Position numbers and translations under genes: made by a program. This document shows, one piece after another, positions 11,478 to 24,055 of a stretch of 64,000 bases of DNA; position 1 is the first letter of the stretch, and each line of letters starts with the position of its first letter. The stretch is from Poecilobothrus nobilitatus (taxonomy: Eukaryota > Arthropoda > Insecta > Diptera > Dolichopodidae): contig OX352772.1 of assembly GCA_947095535.1 (NCBI GenBank), forward strand, positions 114,287,253 to 114,351,252, in the 5' to 3' direction. A model generated the notes under the pieces. The model searched no databases and was not told the DNA's origin. It worked only from the letters and a program-made list of their open reading frames with translations.

Positions 11478-12420
11478 AGTGGCGGTTAATTTTGAAATTT
11501 AAAAAAATTTGAATTTAAATTAGTGGCGGTTAATTTTGAAATTTAAAAAAATTTGAATTTAAATTCGCGTTAGTGGCTGTTAATTTTGAATTTAAAAAAA
11601 TGTCAGTGTGGGGTATAATGGAATTGAATTTTAGTTTTGAAATGAATGCAGGTTTTTTTTGTTGCGGGTAGAGTTTTGTTGGCTAGAGTCTGGGTGCTAG
11701 AGGTTGGGTGGCTGAGGGTTGGGTGCTTAGGGACTAGGGGTCTGGGGGCCTGTAGCTGGTGGGGGGCTAGGTTCTGAGATATTGTCTAGATTGGAAACTG
11801 AGAGAAGTTAGGTTTGCCGATTCTAGTACAGTTGGGAGTATTATGAGATTGAATTTTTGTTTATGAAATGAGTTTACACACATAATAATAATTTTGTAAT
11901 AATAAAATATAATTTTTGCTTATTATTGAAAATGAAATTGTTGGGAATTGAGTAGCTTATAGTTGGTAGGTGTATTATTGTGGTTTCTTTTGTGATAAGA
12001 ATATAAAATTTAAATTCAAATTTCTTCTTATTAAAATAATATGTTATAGTGGTTTTCAAATATAAAATTAGATAAGAAAATTTAATAAAATTTAAATTCA
12101 AATTTTTTCTTAGTAAAATATGTTATAGTGGTTTTCAAACATAAAATTAGATAAGAAAATTTAATAAAATTTAAATTCAAATTTTTTCTTAGTAAAATAT
12201 GTTATAGTGGTTTTCAAATATAAAATTAGATAAGAAAATTTTGATTTGAAGAATAAAAGAAAAAGTCTAATTTGTAAAAAATTACGTCAGGGGATTCCGT
12301 AAACGTTTGGCTGATAAAAGTTTAATGAAATAAAAAGTTCATAGATTCATATAGAAAGTGAGTAAAGTAAAAAAAAAATTTAAATTATGAAATATGTTTG
12401 CATTTAAAACTTTTGATAAC
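11478..12420 (+). repeat. Polinton left terminal inverted repeat
   Basis: Matches the reverse complement of about 41385-42325. It opens with two to three copies of a 44-50-bp unit starting AGTGGCGGTTAATTTTG (11478, 11522 and a variant at 11572), then a G-rich stretch at 11640-11790 with GGTTGGGTG-type repeats, then the 79-bp subterminal repeats. The left copy has about 17 extra bases near 11750-11770 compared with the right. Confidence 0.88.
12003..12240. repeat. 79-bp subterminal tandem repeat, three copies, in left TIR
   Basis: The string GTTATAGTGGTTTTCAAA recurs at 12043, 12122 and 12201, a 79-bp period. The right TIR has the same array at about 41575-41810 with spacings of 87 and 79 because one unit carries an 8-bp insertion. 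Confidence 0.85.
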
Positions 12421-12626
12421 AAAAATGTTTCAAGAATTAAAATAGGATGAGTGCGGTTTTATAACCCCCGAATTATTACTCTTCTTCTTTATTTTACAGA
12501 CATAAAACTTATTGTATTATGAAATATTTTGGTATATAAATTAAAAAACAATGAAAAATTTGATCATTCTAAAAGAAGTATTTGATTTCAAATAGTGAAC
12601 TATTTCTATAAAAACTATATAGTAAA

Positions 12627-15365
12627 ATGAAACGCAATTCAAAACAAATTTCTGGAAGTGAAGAAAAATATTGCTCTTCTTGTAAAATCTCTGTTCCCAT
12701 TAAAGGATGGATGTATCACCTAAGAACTCTAAAACATAGAAGAAATTCAGCAACTATAATTGAAGATGGTCTTAAGTGCATTAAAAGTACTGTTAATGAG
12801 AGAATAGAGTCGTTTATATATGATAATGATGTCGAGGAATTACAATCACCTAATAAGTTTTTTATTAAAGGAAAAGATAAAATAATTAAATTGTTGCAAA
12901 CTGCATTGGAAAAACATAAAGCTCTAAAATATAATTTGGAATTATTCGCTGAGTATATTAAAATTTCCAAGAAGGATGGTGAAGATGAGGAATATGATGG
13001 TAACATGGATCTATCGGTGAAATCTTTCAATACTAGAATGAGAACTGTCAATCAAAGTAAGCAGCTTTCAGAGTTTTATGATGATATGGTTAATAATATT
13101 GTTAAAAAATGTGACGAGTTTCAATAACGAGATAGCGGTTGGGCTTTATTACGAATTTTACATGTTGAAATCAACATTAATCAGTACAAGCCTTTACGAT
13201 GCTCACAATATTTACCATTACCGAAATTCATTCAGGACGAAAATGCTTGTATTAACGTTAACAATTCAGATGAATATTGCTTTAAATGTAGTATAATATC
13301 AGCCCTTTATAAAGGAAATCAAAATTTACAAAGAACATCGATTTATAGAATACCTGATATTGAAAGTAGCACAATACATTTAAATGAAAATTTTGAAGAG
13401 TTTACTTTAGAATTTGGTAATTTGGAATTCCCACTTAAAGTAGCAGACATAGATTTATTTGAAGAATTAAATCCTACTATTAGTGTAAATGTTTTTGGAA
13501 TTGAAGAAATTAGCTCACAAAAAGGGATTTTTTATGAAATAGTAGGACCGTATTACTCAACTAAAGAAGAAAAAATTAAGCATATTAATGTTTTATTGGT
13601 TGAAAATGAAGAAAGAGCTCATTATGTTTGGATAAAAAATATATCAAGGCTGATTAGATCGCAAATAACACAACATGGTCATGGTTTGTACTTATGCAAT
13701 ACATGCTTACAATATTTTCACAACGAAGAGTCTTATCATATACATAAAAAAGAATGCTGTAAAATTGTTACGTTGATGCCTACTGAGGAAAATAAATGGA
13801 TAAAATTTACAAAATATGAAAGAAAAATTGATGTACCTTTTACCGTTTATGCTGATTTTGAATGCTTCAAGACATTTATACATGTCATCCTGAAGAAACA
13901 AAATCAGCAACAACAGATATACAAGAGCATATTCCATGTGCATTTGCTTACAACATAAAATGTTCCTTCAATCACAATTAGGATTTATTTAGAATGTACA
14001 CAGGTGAGAATTGTATTGATATTTTTATAGATAAGTTAATTGAAGATGTTATTGTTATTTCGCGTGAACACCTTCAAAAAGTGATACCAATGAAAAAGTT
14101 AACAAATTTAGAACAAAAACATCAGATAGAAAGTAAAATATGTTATATTTGTGAATTAGATTTAGGTATAGATAGGGTTGCTGACCATTGCCATTTAACC
14201 GGCACATACCGTGGACCTGCTCATTATACATGTAATTTAAATTATTCACACGCTCATTTCATTCCAGTTTTATTTCACAATTTTTCGGGATACGATTGCC
14301 ATTTATTAATAAAAGCGCTATCAAATCACCCCGGTCAAATAAAGTTGATACCAGTCAACAAAGAAAATTACATTTCTGTTTCAAAACATATAAATATTGA
14401 TGAAGAAAATGTGATTGAAATACGATTTTTAGATTCTTTTAGATTTATGGCTTCAAGTATTGATAATCTAGCCCGTAATTTATCGAACGATAATCTAATT
14501 AGCACTAGGAAAATATGTATTGATGATGACCAATTTATGCTTTTACGACGAAAAGGTGTATTTCCTTATGAGTTTTTAAATTCATGGGAAAAGCTTAATT
14601 TTGAAACATTACCTTCTCGGGAAAAATTTAATAATAAATTATCTGATTATACTTGTTCTGATGAAGATTATGAGCATGCTAAGAAAGTGTGGGAAAAATT
14701 TAACTGTAAAAATTTTAAAGACTATTTAGAAATTTATTTAAAAACTGATGTATTCCTATTAACTGATATTTTTGAAAATTTCCGTAAGCTTTGCAAAAAC
14801 ATATATTCTTTAGATCCATGTCATTATTACACGGCGCCAGGCTTATCTTGGGATGCCATGTTAAAATATACCAAAATTGAACTTGAACTATTTACGGATA
14901 TTAACATGTATAATTTTATTAAAAAAGGAATTAGGGGGGGAATAACACAATGCGCTTTGAGGCATTCAGTAGCGAATAATAAATATATGGAAAATTTTGA
15001 CAGTTCCAAAACTTCTAAGTTTATTGTGTATTTAGATGTTGTTAATCTATATGGTTGGGCTATGTCACAATTTTTACCTTTTTCTGATTTTCTATGGGTG
15101 GAAAATTTTGAAACAAATATTTTAGATAGACCGCATGATTCTAATATAGGTTATATTTTAGAAGTAGATTTAGAGTATCCCATTTCTAAGCATGACGAAC
15201 ATAAAGACTTACCATTTTGCTGTGAACATAAAATGAATCAATATATGAAGAATACCAAGTTGATTACTGATCTTGAAGATCACAATCATTATGTCATTCA
15301 TTATCAAAATCTTAAACAATGTTTAGAGCACGGGTTAATTTTAAAAAAAATTCATAGAGTATTAC
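12627..15365 (+). pseudogene. polB: Polinton protein-primed DNA polymerase B, 5' part (interrupted by BEL)
   Basis: ATG 12627 opens a zinc-finger-like N-terminus (C-x2-C...H-x4-H, about residues 12-33). Further on: a second Cys/His finger near 13695-13760, exonuclease motif I 'VYADFEC' (about 13846), a Cys/His cluster 'CHLTGTYRGPAHYTCNL' (about 14188-14238), exonuclease II 'FHNFSGYD' (about 14275-14300), exonuclease III 'LKTDVFLLTDIFENF' (about 14739-14783) and palm motif A 'VYLDVVNLYGWAM' (about 15027-15065). This is the replicative polymerase of Polintons (family B, protein-primed). Lesions: in-frame TAA at 13125, a frameshift near 13880, TAG at 13979, and the BEL/Pao insertion after 15365. 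The rest of the gene is at 24056-24954. Confidence 0.9.
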
Positions 15366-16195
15366 TGTTCCGTCAGCGCATTACATGGATTCACCTACAA
15401 TTGAAAATAAGAAAACACAAAGAAACACATCAACAAAATATTTAAATTTATACTTATCTGAAATATGGGAGTTGAATCGTCACCATGTCACCGAGTCACC
15501 AAGTCATCTCTCACCAACAATATAATGTATTAATATTCTGTAATATAATAATATAATATAATAAGATTCTGTAATATAATAATATAATTTAGTATTTTGT
15601 TTATTACTTACGTATTATTATGTGTTTATTGTTTACTTACCTTAAATGTATGTGACAAATATTGTTATGTCACATATTTATTCACAATAATTACTTTTTT
15701 TTCAATAATATTTCATTTCTATTGTTTCACTTAGTTAAATATTAAAATTGAATTATAGAAATAAATTATTAAATTATATTTACATTAAATCTAATAGATG
15801 GCTCTGATCCATAATCATGGAATATTATTATAGAACATAATGTTAATTATTTCTGTACACTTAAAACTTATAATGTTAATTATTTCTGTAAACTTCAACT
15901 GGAATGTGAAACTTTAAATAATTGTATATAAAAATGTAAACTGTTAAAACAGATGCTATTAATTATATTTTTTTTCTTATGTACTTTGTATTATGTACTT
16001 TGAAATGATTTAAATTTTAAACAAAAGTCATTGACCTCGAACGGTTATATTTTAAACAAGTTGTAAAGATAAGTTTAATGTTAGATTGTTTTAGAATTTT
16101 TTATATCAATCGTTGATTAACTTTCGAAAGAAAAACATGTAAATTGTAATTTAGAAATAAAAAAAAATAAAGTTTTTTTATTACGTATAAAAACA
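15366..16195 (+). repeat. BEL/Pao 5' LTR
   Basis: 830 bp, starts TGTTCCGTCAGCGC and ends TACGTATAAAAACA. Differs from the 3' LTR by an 8-bp duplication near 15485-15500 (GAGTCACC) and one visible substitution near 15680. The AATAAA-type strings near 16150-16175 are plausible polyadenylation signals. Confidence 0.93.
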
Positions 16196-16215
16196 TTTGG
16201 TCCTTCGAGCCGGAT
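16196..16215 (+). promoter_or_regulatory. BEL/Pao tRNA primer-binding site
   Basis: TTTGGTCCTTCGAGCCGGAT follows the LTR directly. A TGGTCCTTCGA-like string at this position is the usual (-)-strand primer site of BEL/Pao elements; the exact tRNA was not determined. Confidence 0.6.
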
Positions 16216-16254
16216 TTCTGAATATAATGAATATTGTGAAGGTGATATTTCAAA

Positions 16255-16735
16255 GTGCGATATTTTAAACCGTCTATTCTAACACAGAATAATGTTTAAA
16301 ATAAAATAAAAAAAAAAAAAAAAAACTTGTGATTTAAGGTAAAAGGTGTGATATTTTAAACCGTCTATTCTAACACAGAATAACGTTTAAAATAAAATAA
16401 AAACTTGTGATTTAAGGTAAAAGGTGTGATATTTTAAACCGTCTATTCTAACACAGAATAACGTTTAAAATAAAATAAAACCTTGTGATAGTAAAATTTT
16501 TATGCCAGAATATTTTAAGTAAAACATATTGAAAAACTTGTGGTTTAAAATAAAGGGGTAAAGAACTTGTGATTTACATTAAAGAGTGTGATATTTTAAA
16601 CCGTCTATTCTAACACAGAATAACGTTTAAAATAAAATAAAATAAAATCTTGTGATTTTAAACCCACATATTCTAACACAGAATAGCGTTTAAAATAAAA
16701 TAAAGATAACTGGTGATTTCAAAATTTCCATCACA
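16255..16735 (+). repeat. BEL leader: ~80-bp tandem repeats, each with a stem-loop
   Basis: Five imperfect units; the string TTTTAAACC recurs near 16264, 16355, 16433, 16595 and 16656. Most units can fold: outer arms TTTTAAAC/GTTTAAAA, inner arms TATTCT/AGAATA, loop AACAC. The region lies between the primer-binding site and gag, where retroelement packaging or translation signals usually sit. Confidence 0.8.
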
Positions 16736-17404
16736 GAATATTTTAAAAAATAAAAAAAAAGAAAAAAAACCCAATTTGAAAATTAAATAAAAAAAAAATA
16801 AAAACTTATGATTTTAAGTGCTTCTGCTTTAAAAAAGAATTAACCTTTATTTGAATATAAATCAAAATTGTGTTTGAAATTGGAAAAAAATTGTTTGATC
16901 AAAAAAAAAATCAAAGAGAGTGTGTGATTAATAAAAAAATTACTTTGAACTAAAACTATTATAAACTTATAAACTTACATAATAATAATATATAACAATA
17001 ATTATTTATAAGTAATAATATAAAAACTAGATTTAAACATAATATAATTTAATATAATAATACAAAAAGCGCGCGCGGTATAACAAACGGTCTCGCGAAC
17101 AGTAAAGGGCAGCATCAGGTCCGATTGGTAAGTGTGTTGTTGAATTTTCAATTCTAAAAAAAAAAAAATAAAAAAAAAAATATTTTTTGTATTAAACATT
17201 AGAAATTTTCATCTTGAATATATTAAATTATTAAGCTAAAAGATATTATATCAAATTACCAATAAAATTATAAAAAAAAAAAGAATCAATCATAATTTAA
17301 ATTCATTGCATTATACAAATACATTATTAAGTTAAATTCTATTATATTTATTACGTTATTATATTCTATTATATTCACTATTATATTCAAATTCATTATA
17401 AAAA
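16736..17404. other. BEL leader, remainder
   Basis: A/T homopolymer-rich untranslated leader between the repeats and the gag start at 17405. No coding frame recognised. Confidence 0.5.
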
Positions 17405-20400
17405 ATGGCCGACGCAAAAAGAATAGAGCAAATGATCGTCAAACAAAAGGTTCAAAAAATGCTAATGGAAAAATTCATAACTAACTATAAGAAAGATGGC
17501 TCAGTGAGGAAAACGAGACCATACTACGAAAAAAAATTAAAGGATTTCCAGACAATGTGGGACGCTTTCGAAGAGGGTCATAGATCCATTCTATTCTTCA
17601 GTGTGAGCGAAGAACTAGAAATTAACCATGAATATATTGAGAATGACGTGCATGCGGAGACACAGAGTTTTTTTGACAACAATTATCATGCCATGTTGGA
17701 GAAATACCAAGAGGAGGTGAAGAGAGATACGACTTCTGTCGAAACTCCAGTAACCATAGCAAACATATCGAAGGAGAATCGGAAATACATTGATAGCGGA
17801 ATTCAACTTCCAAAAATTTCATTTGAAAAATTTGGCGGGGACTACACGAAATGGCCAACTTTCCATGATCTATTCACAACAATGATACATAATAATGAAT
17901 CGCTATCGGATGTACAAAAACTTCAATATCTGAAAGTACAGCTAATCGGTGAACCTGAGCAATTACTTCGTCATTTTCAGGTTACCGAAAGGAATTATAT
18001 GGCTGCATGGGAATTGTTGATGGAGAGATATGATAATAAGAGGGTGCTCGTCAACAATCAACTAAAGAGGCTTTTGAACCACAACACGACCATCAATGAG
18101 AATGCACAGGGCATTAAGGGGTTGTTGGATACAACATTTGAATGTTTACAAGCTTTAAATAATTTAGATATAAACACAGAAACATGGGATCCAATAGTCA
18201 CGTTTATCGTCACCCAAAGATTGCCGCAAGCAACTCATCAGTTATGGGAACAAGAAATAAGCAAAACTAAAACAATTACCAGCCTTAAGACGTTAAAGGA
18301 ATTTTTAGAAGTCAGATTTAGAGCGTTGGAAGCTGTAAATTCAAGAGGACCAATAAAAGCAGAATTCAAAAATACAAATAGTAATATCAAAGTTAAACCA
18401 ACAATCAAGAATTTCCATTTACAAACAAATTCGATGTGCTCGTTGTGCAATGGCCACCATGTTATAAGAAGATGTCAAAAATTTTTAGCATTAAATCCTT
18501 TAAAACGGTCAGAAATTGTACGAGAAAAACGACTATGTTTAAATTGTTTGGGAGCTGGGCATATGCTGAAAGACTGTTCAAGTCAGCACACATGTGTTCA
18601 TTGTAACAAGCGTCATCATACTCTCATCCACTTCAAAATGAATAATGTTATAGTGGACAATCATTCCAATGGTGGCACCAGAGCAGTCTCCAGTCCTTCC
18701 ACATTACGTCAAAATGACACAGTTATAGCGACAAACCACATATTAAATGTTGATAGTCCAGAATTTATACCGTCAGTTCATCACAATCGCACAAATGACA
18801 ATAACTCATTTGGGTATAAAGGTCGAGCTCATCAAATTCTACTTGCAACAGCATTATTAAGAATTCTAAGCCCAACCGGAGAAGAAGGTGTAGTGAGAGC
18901 CCTGATAGATCAAGGATCACAGGCTTCATTCATAACAGAGAAGGTGGTTCAAAGGTATAGATTAACAAAGGAAGCAATCAACGCTACAATCCAAAGTATT
19001 GGTCGAGAAAAAGTACACTCTGTCAAGTCACGTGTTAGATTTACTTTGAAATCTCTTCATCAAGATATTGACATCAATGTGGAAGGTTTGGTACTACCGA
19101 AACTTACAAATTTGTTACCTCAAACTGATATACAAAATAGACATTGGAAACACATAGAAGGTTTAGAACTAGCTGATCCGAAGTTTTACGAACCCGGTCA
19201 GATCGATGTACTTTTGGGTGATCGATGTACAAATTTTGTTAGAAGGTTTAATGAAGGGGGAACCAGGTATGCCGATCGCACAGCAAACCATATTTGGTTG
19301 GATTTTATCAGGCAAGAATCATGAATCCGCACCACAAAATGTAACCATAAGGAATTTTCATTTATCTTTAAATCTAGAAAAGCAGCTAAAATCTTTTTGG
19401 GAGGTGGAAGAAGTGCAAAACACTGTTTTGCAAACAGAAGAAGAGAAAGAATGTGAAAGGATATATACCGAAACAACAACGCGGCGTGCAGATGGTACTT
19501 ATGAAGTTTAGCTACCATTTAGAACAACGATACATAGTGACTTTTTAGGTCCATCTAGAAACATAGCACTACAAAGGCTATACCAATTAGAAAAGCGTTT
19601 TAAAAATAATGTAGAGTTGAAATCAGAATATATTAAATGTATCAATGAGTACAAAACATTGGGTCACATGAGTCTAGTTGATCCAGAAGAGCTCTTTCAA
19701 AACAGTGGGCCAAACATCTTGTCGTATAAAACCAGCTACCTGTCTCATCACGGGGTTATTAAAGATACGAGTACCACAACAAAACTTCGAGTAGTATTCG
19801 ATGCTTCTAGAGCGACAAAAAGTGGCAAGTCCTTAAATGACATGTTGTTAAAAGGACCAACGATTCAAGATGAGTTGTTGACAATATTGATCAGATGGCG
19901 AAAACATCGAGTTGCTTTCACGGCCGACATCGAAAAGATGTATCGTCAAATATGGATAAAGAATGGGCACACGGAATATCAGAGAATAGTGTGGAGGGAA
20001 GATCCATCCCTTGCAATTCGAGATTACAAATTATTAACAGTCACGTTTGGCACAAAAAGTGCACCATACTTAGCAGTGAAAACTCTAAAAAAACTGGCAC
20101 ATGATGAAATGGATAATTTTCCTGTAGGATGCAGAATCATAAACAATGACTTTTACGTCGATGATCTGTTGTCGGGAGCAAATGACGTTGAAACAGCATT
20201 ACAGGCTCAACAACAGATCATAAGCGCCACAAGATCGGCAGGATTCTCATTACGAAAATGGATGTCTAATAGTAACAAATTATTGCGATCATTGCCACTA
20301 GAAGATTGCGAAAAATTACTTCCAGATCAAAACAATGACGCAGAGACTACTCGAACTTTGGGTATACATTGGAATCCAAAGAACGATTCTTGTGGATACT

Positions 20401-22778
20401 CCATCAACCTTGAAGAAGCTCCTGTAACTTGGACTAAAAGAAGCATATTATCACAAATCGCAAAGTTATTTGATCCTATGGGATGGTTAGCCCCAATTAT
20501 CATATCGGCTAAAATTATCATGCAAAGGTTATGGCTATCAGGGTTACAATGGGATGATGAAGTAACAGCTGATTTAAGAAGGGAATGGATTAAATACTTT
20601 CAAAATTTAGAGAAAATTAAGAGAATTTCCATTAAAAGATGGATCGGATATTCCGAAAAAGATACAGCTATTGAGTTACATGTCTTTTCAGACGCTTCTA
20701 CAAAGGGTTACGCAGCTGTCGTGTATATGAGTACGACAGATTCTAATGGCACAAGATCAACATCGATTATCATTTCTAAGACAAAGGTTGCACCAATAAA
20801 GACCATATCGTTGCCACGACTTGAATTATGCGCTGCCGTATTAGGAGCCAAACTCTTAAAATATACTCTACAAGCTCTACGAATATCACAACCAATAAAA
20901 TTATTTGGATGGACAGATTCCGAAATTGTACTCGCATGGCTTGAAAATCACCCAACAAAATGGACAACGTTCGTCGCCAACAGGGTGTCACACATTCACG
21001 AGCTGGTTGGTCAAAATATTTGGAATCATGTACCGACAAAACAAAATCCCGCAGACGTCGCGTCAAGAGGTTTATGTCCATCTGAACTTGAAAACCATCC
21101 CTTATGGTGGCATGGTCCAGACTGGCTAATGAAATCATACACACATTGGCCAAATAAGAGGGAAGCCCATACCAGCCTTGAACAAAGAAAGCTTCAGATA
21201 AATCTTGTATTACCAACATTGAATAACGATATAATCGAGAACCAATTTTCGTCATATACAAAATTAATTCGCGTGCTAGCATACTGTCACCGATTCATTG
21301 CAAATTGTAAACTCAAAGAGAAAGATAGGAGAGAAACCCACTATTTAAAATCAAATGAGATTAAGCAGGCGTTCAAACATTTAATAAAGCGGGCCCAACA
21401 AAGGACATTTGCAAGAGAGGTAGCTATGTGTAAACGAAATGATAATTTAAAAAAGGGTACTTTAATAAAATTAAATCCGATTTTAGATCAAGAAGGTATC
21501 TTACGAGTGGGGGGTCGTCTTAAGTTTTCAGAACTTCCGTATTCAGAAAAACATCCAATCATTTTATGTGACAAAGATATTTTCACAAAATTATTAATTG
21601 AAAAGGTTCATAAAGAGTGTCTACATGGTGGACCACAACTGATGATGTCCATACTAAGAAAACAATTTTGGATTATTAATGCTCGGAATACGATCCGTTT
21701 TCAAATATACAAATGCATTCCGTGCTTTAAACAAAGGGCTGAAACACGAACTCAACTAATGGGCGAGTTACCAAAAAGACGAGTGCAGATGGCCAGACCC
21801 TTCCTACATTCTGGTTTAGATTATTGTGGCCCATTCGAGTTGAAAACCCACAAAGGAAGAGGTGCTAAACGGTATAAGTCATATGTAGCTCTTTTCATTT
21901 GTATGTCAGTCAAAGCTATTCACCTGGAATTAGTAACAGATATGTCAGCAGAAGGATTTATAGCTGCTTATCGAAGATTTTGTTCTCGTTGTGGATTCTG
22001 TACCGATCTATATTGCGATTGTGGTACTAATTTTGTAGGCGCACATAAAATATTAAAAAATCAAACACATTTTATGGTAGGAGATATAAAAATGGAAGTT
22101 GCTGAATTTATGGAAAATGTCGGAGTTAATTTTCACTTCAATCCCCCTGGTTCACCACACTTCGGCGGTCTATGGGAAGCTGGAGTTTGCTCAACTAAAC
22201 ATCACTTAAAAAGAGTGTTAAATAATATCACACTAACATACGAGGAGTTCGCCACGGTATTAACACAAATCGAAGCATGCTTAAATTCAAGGCCACTTTG
22301 TGAAATGACAAGTGATCCTCAAGATTTATTACCGCTAACCCCAGCTCATTTCTTAATTGGTGATAGCTTGTTATCTACACCCCAACAATGTGTTTTGGAC
22401 TTGAATGTGAATAGAGTGGATCGTTGGCAACATTTGCAACATATCCTGCAGAGTTTTTGGCGACGATGGAATACCGAATATTTAAGCCGTTTACAACAAC
22501 GCCCTAAATGGAACTGAACACGCGAAAATTTAAAGATAAATGATTTAGTCATAGTAAAAGACGAAAATCTTCCACCGAGTAAATGGCTTCTCGCTAGAGT
22601 TATAGATACTCATTCGGGCTCTGATGGATTAGTACGAGTAGTGAGCGTTCGCACGAAAAATTCAATTTTCAAACGACCCATTTCCAAATTATGTGTTCTT
22701 CCAATCGAAAACCAACCGGTTGACCAAACTGATCATAATTCGCAAAATCAAACCGATTCTAAATTAAAATCAAACTAA
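17405..22778 (+). pseudogene. gag-pol: BEL/Pao Gag-Pol polyprotein
   Basis: ATG 17405. Gag: coiled N-terminus, then 'KISFEKFGGDYTKWPTFHDL' (DUF1759-type capsid region, about residues 135-155), and zinc knuckles at about 18435-18620 (CSLCNGHHVIRRC, CLNCLGAGHMLKDC). Protease: 'RALIDQGSQASFIT' (about 18895-18940). RT: 'VVFDASRATKSG' (19790s), 'FTADIEKMYRQI' (19918), active site YVDD (20154-20165). RNase H: 'HVFSDAS' (20681), 'WTDSEIVLAWL' (20910). Integrase: zinc-finger region 'HKECLHGG' (21608), 'GLDYCGPF' (21810s), 'CDCGTNFVGA' (22014; the usual N of DNGTNF is C) and 'GLWEAG' (22168). Lesions: a frameshift near 19218, TAG at 19509, TGA at 22515. The reading continues past the last stop to TAA at 22776. 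Confidence 0.93.
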
Positions 22779-23228
22779 ATCATTCATATAATCAAACATT
22801 CAAAATCACATACAATTTAATAGCACACTTATAAAACTATCAAATTCGTTTTTTTTCCTATACAACTCATACACAAAAATTCTAAATTTATAACACACTT
22901 AAAAAAAAAATAATATCATATTAACAATTTCTCACCATTACGTTCCTAGTTAGTTGAATGCGCAGTTCCAGATAGTGAGTAAGGGGCACTATATCCTCTA
23001 TCTTCGGTGTCAGCGATCGTTCCGGTATAGACGTTGTCGTTTCAAGGATGATAACAATTTCAAAACAACCTAAAAACCTAAAAACCAAATGGCAGAATAA
23101 GTTTTTTTGTTTATCATATAAAAGTTGTATATAATTTTATTAAAATTTTGTTTTTTATTTTAGTTTAAAGAGAAACCTGAATTGATTTTAGATTTAGATA
23201 TTCCTACGTAATATCAAGGGAGGGAGAA
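22779..23228 (+). other. BEL 3' untranslated region with polypurine tract
   Basis: 450 bp with no ORF. It ends in AAGGGAGGGAGAA (about 23215-23228) directly before the 3' LTR, the polypurine tract that primes plus-strand DNA synthesis. Confidence 0.7.
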
Positions 23229-24050
23229 TGTTCCGTCAGCGCATTACATGGATTCACCTACAATTGAAAATAAGAAAACACAAAGAAACACATCAACAAA
23301 ATATTTAAATTTATACTTATCTGAAATATGGGAGTTGAATCGTCACCATGTCACCAAGTCATCTCTCACCAACAATATAATGTATTAATATTCTGTAATA
23401 TAATAATATAATATAATAAGATTCTGTAATATAATAATATAATTTAGTATTTTGTTTATTACTTACGTATTATTATGTGTTTATTGTTTACTTACCTTAA
23501 ATGTATGTGACAAATATTGTTATGTCACATATTAATTCACAATAATTACTTTTTTTTCAATAATATTTCATTTCTATTGTTTCACTTAGTTAAATATTAA
23601 AATTGAATTATAGAAATAAATTATTAAATTATATTTACATTAAATCTAATAGATGGCTCTGATCCATAATCATGGAATATTATTATAGAACATAATGTTA
23701 ATTATTTCTGTACACTTAAAACTTATAATGTTAATTATTTCTGTAAACTTCAACTGGAATGTGAAACTTTAAATAATTGTATATAAAAATGTAAACTGTT
23801 AAAACAGATGCTATTAATTATATTTTTTTTCTTATGTACTTTGTATTATGTACTTTGAAATGATTTAAATTTTAAACAAAAGTCATTGACCTCGAACGGT
23901 TATATTTTAAACAAGTTGTAAAGATAAGTTTAATGTTAGATTGTTTTAGAATTTTTTATATCAATCGTTGATTAACTTTCGAAAGAAAAACATGTAAATT
24001 GTAATTTAGAAATAAAAAAAAATAAAGTTTTTTTATTACGTATAAAAACA
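23229..24050 (+). repeat. BEL/Pao 3' LTR
   Basis: 822 bp, same TG...CA ends as the 5' LTR; lacks the 8-bp GAGTCACC duplication. It is followed by the target duplication ATTAC at 24051-24055. Confidence 0.93.
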
Positions 24051-24055
24051 ATTAC

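Larger units (their letters stand above)
15366..24050 (+). mobile_element. BEL/Pao LTR retrotransposon inserted in polB
   Basis: Two near-identical LTRs (TG...CA ends) enclose a primer-binding site, a leader with tandem repeats, one long gag-pol frame and a polypurine tract. The 5-bp duplication ATTAC flanks it (15361-15365 and 24051-24055), as expected for the BEL/Pao superfamily. If the element and one ATTAC are ignored, the polB codon phase on the two sides agrees, so the insertion hit an otherwise open frame. Confidence 0.95.

Noticed and set aside
15366..15445. C-terminal 26 codons of the apparent polB frame
   Set aside because: These are read from BEL LTR sequence after the insertion point.
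16255..16735. CRISPR-like array
   Set aside because: The repeats are degenerate, not separated by unique spacers, and belong to a retrotransposon leader in a eukaryotic genome.
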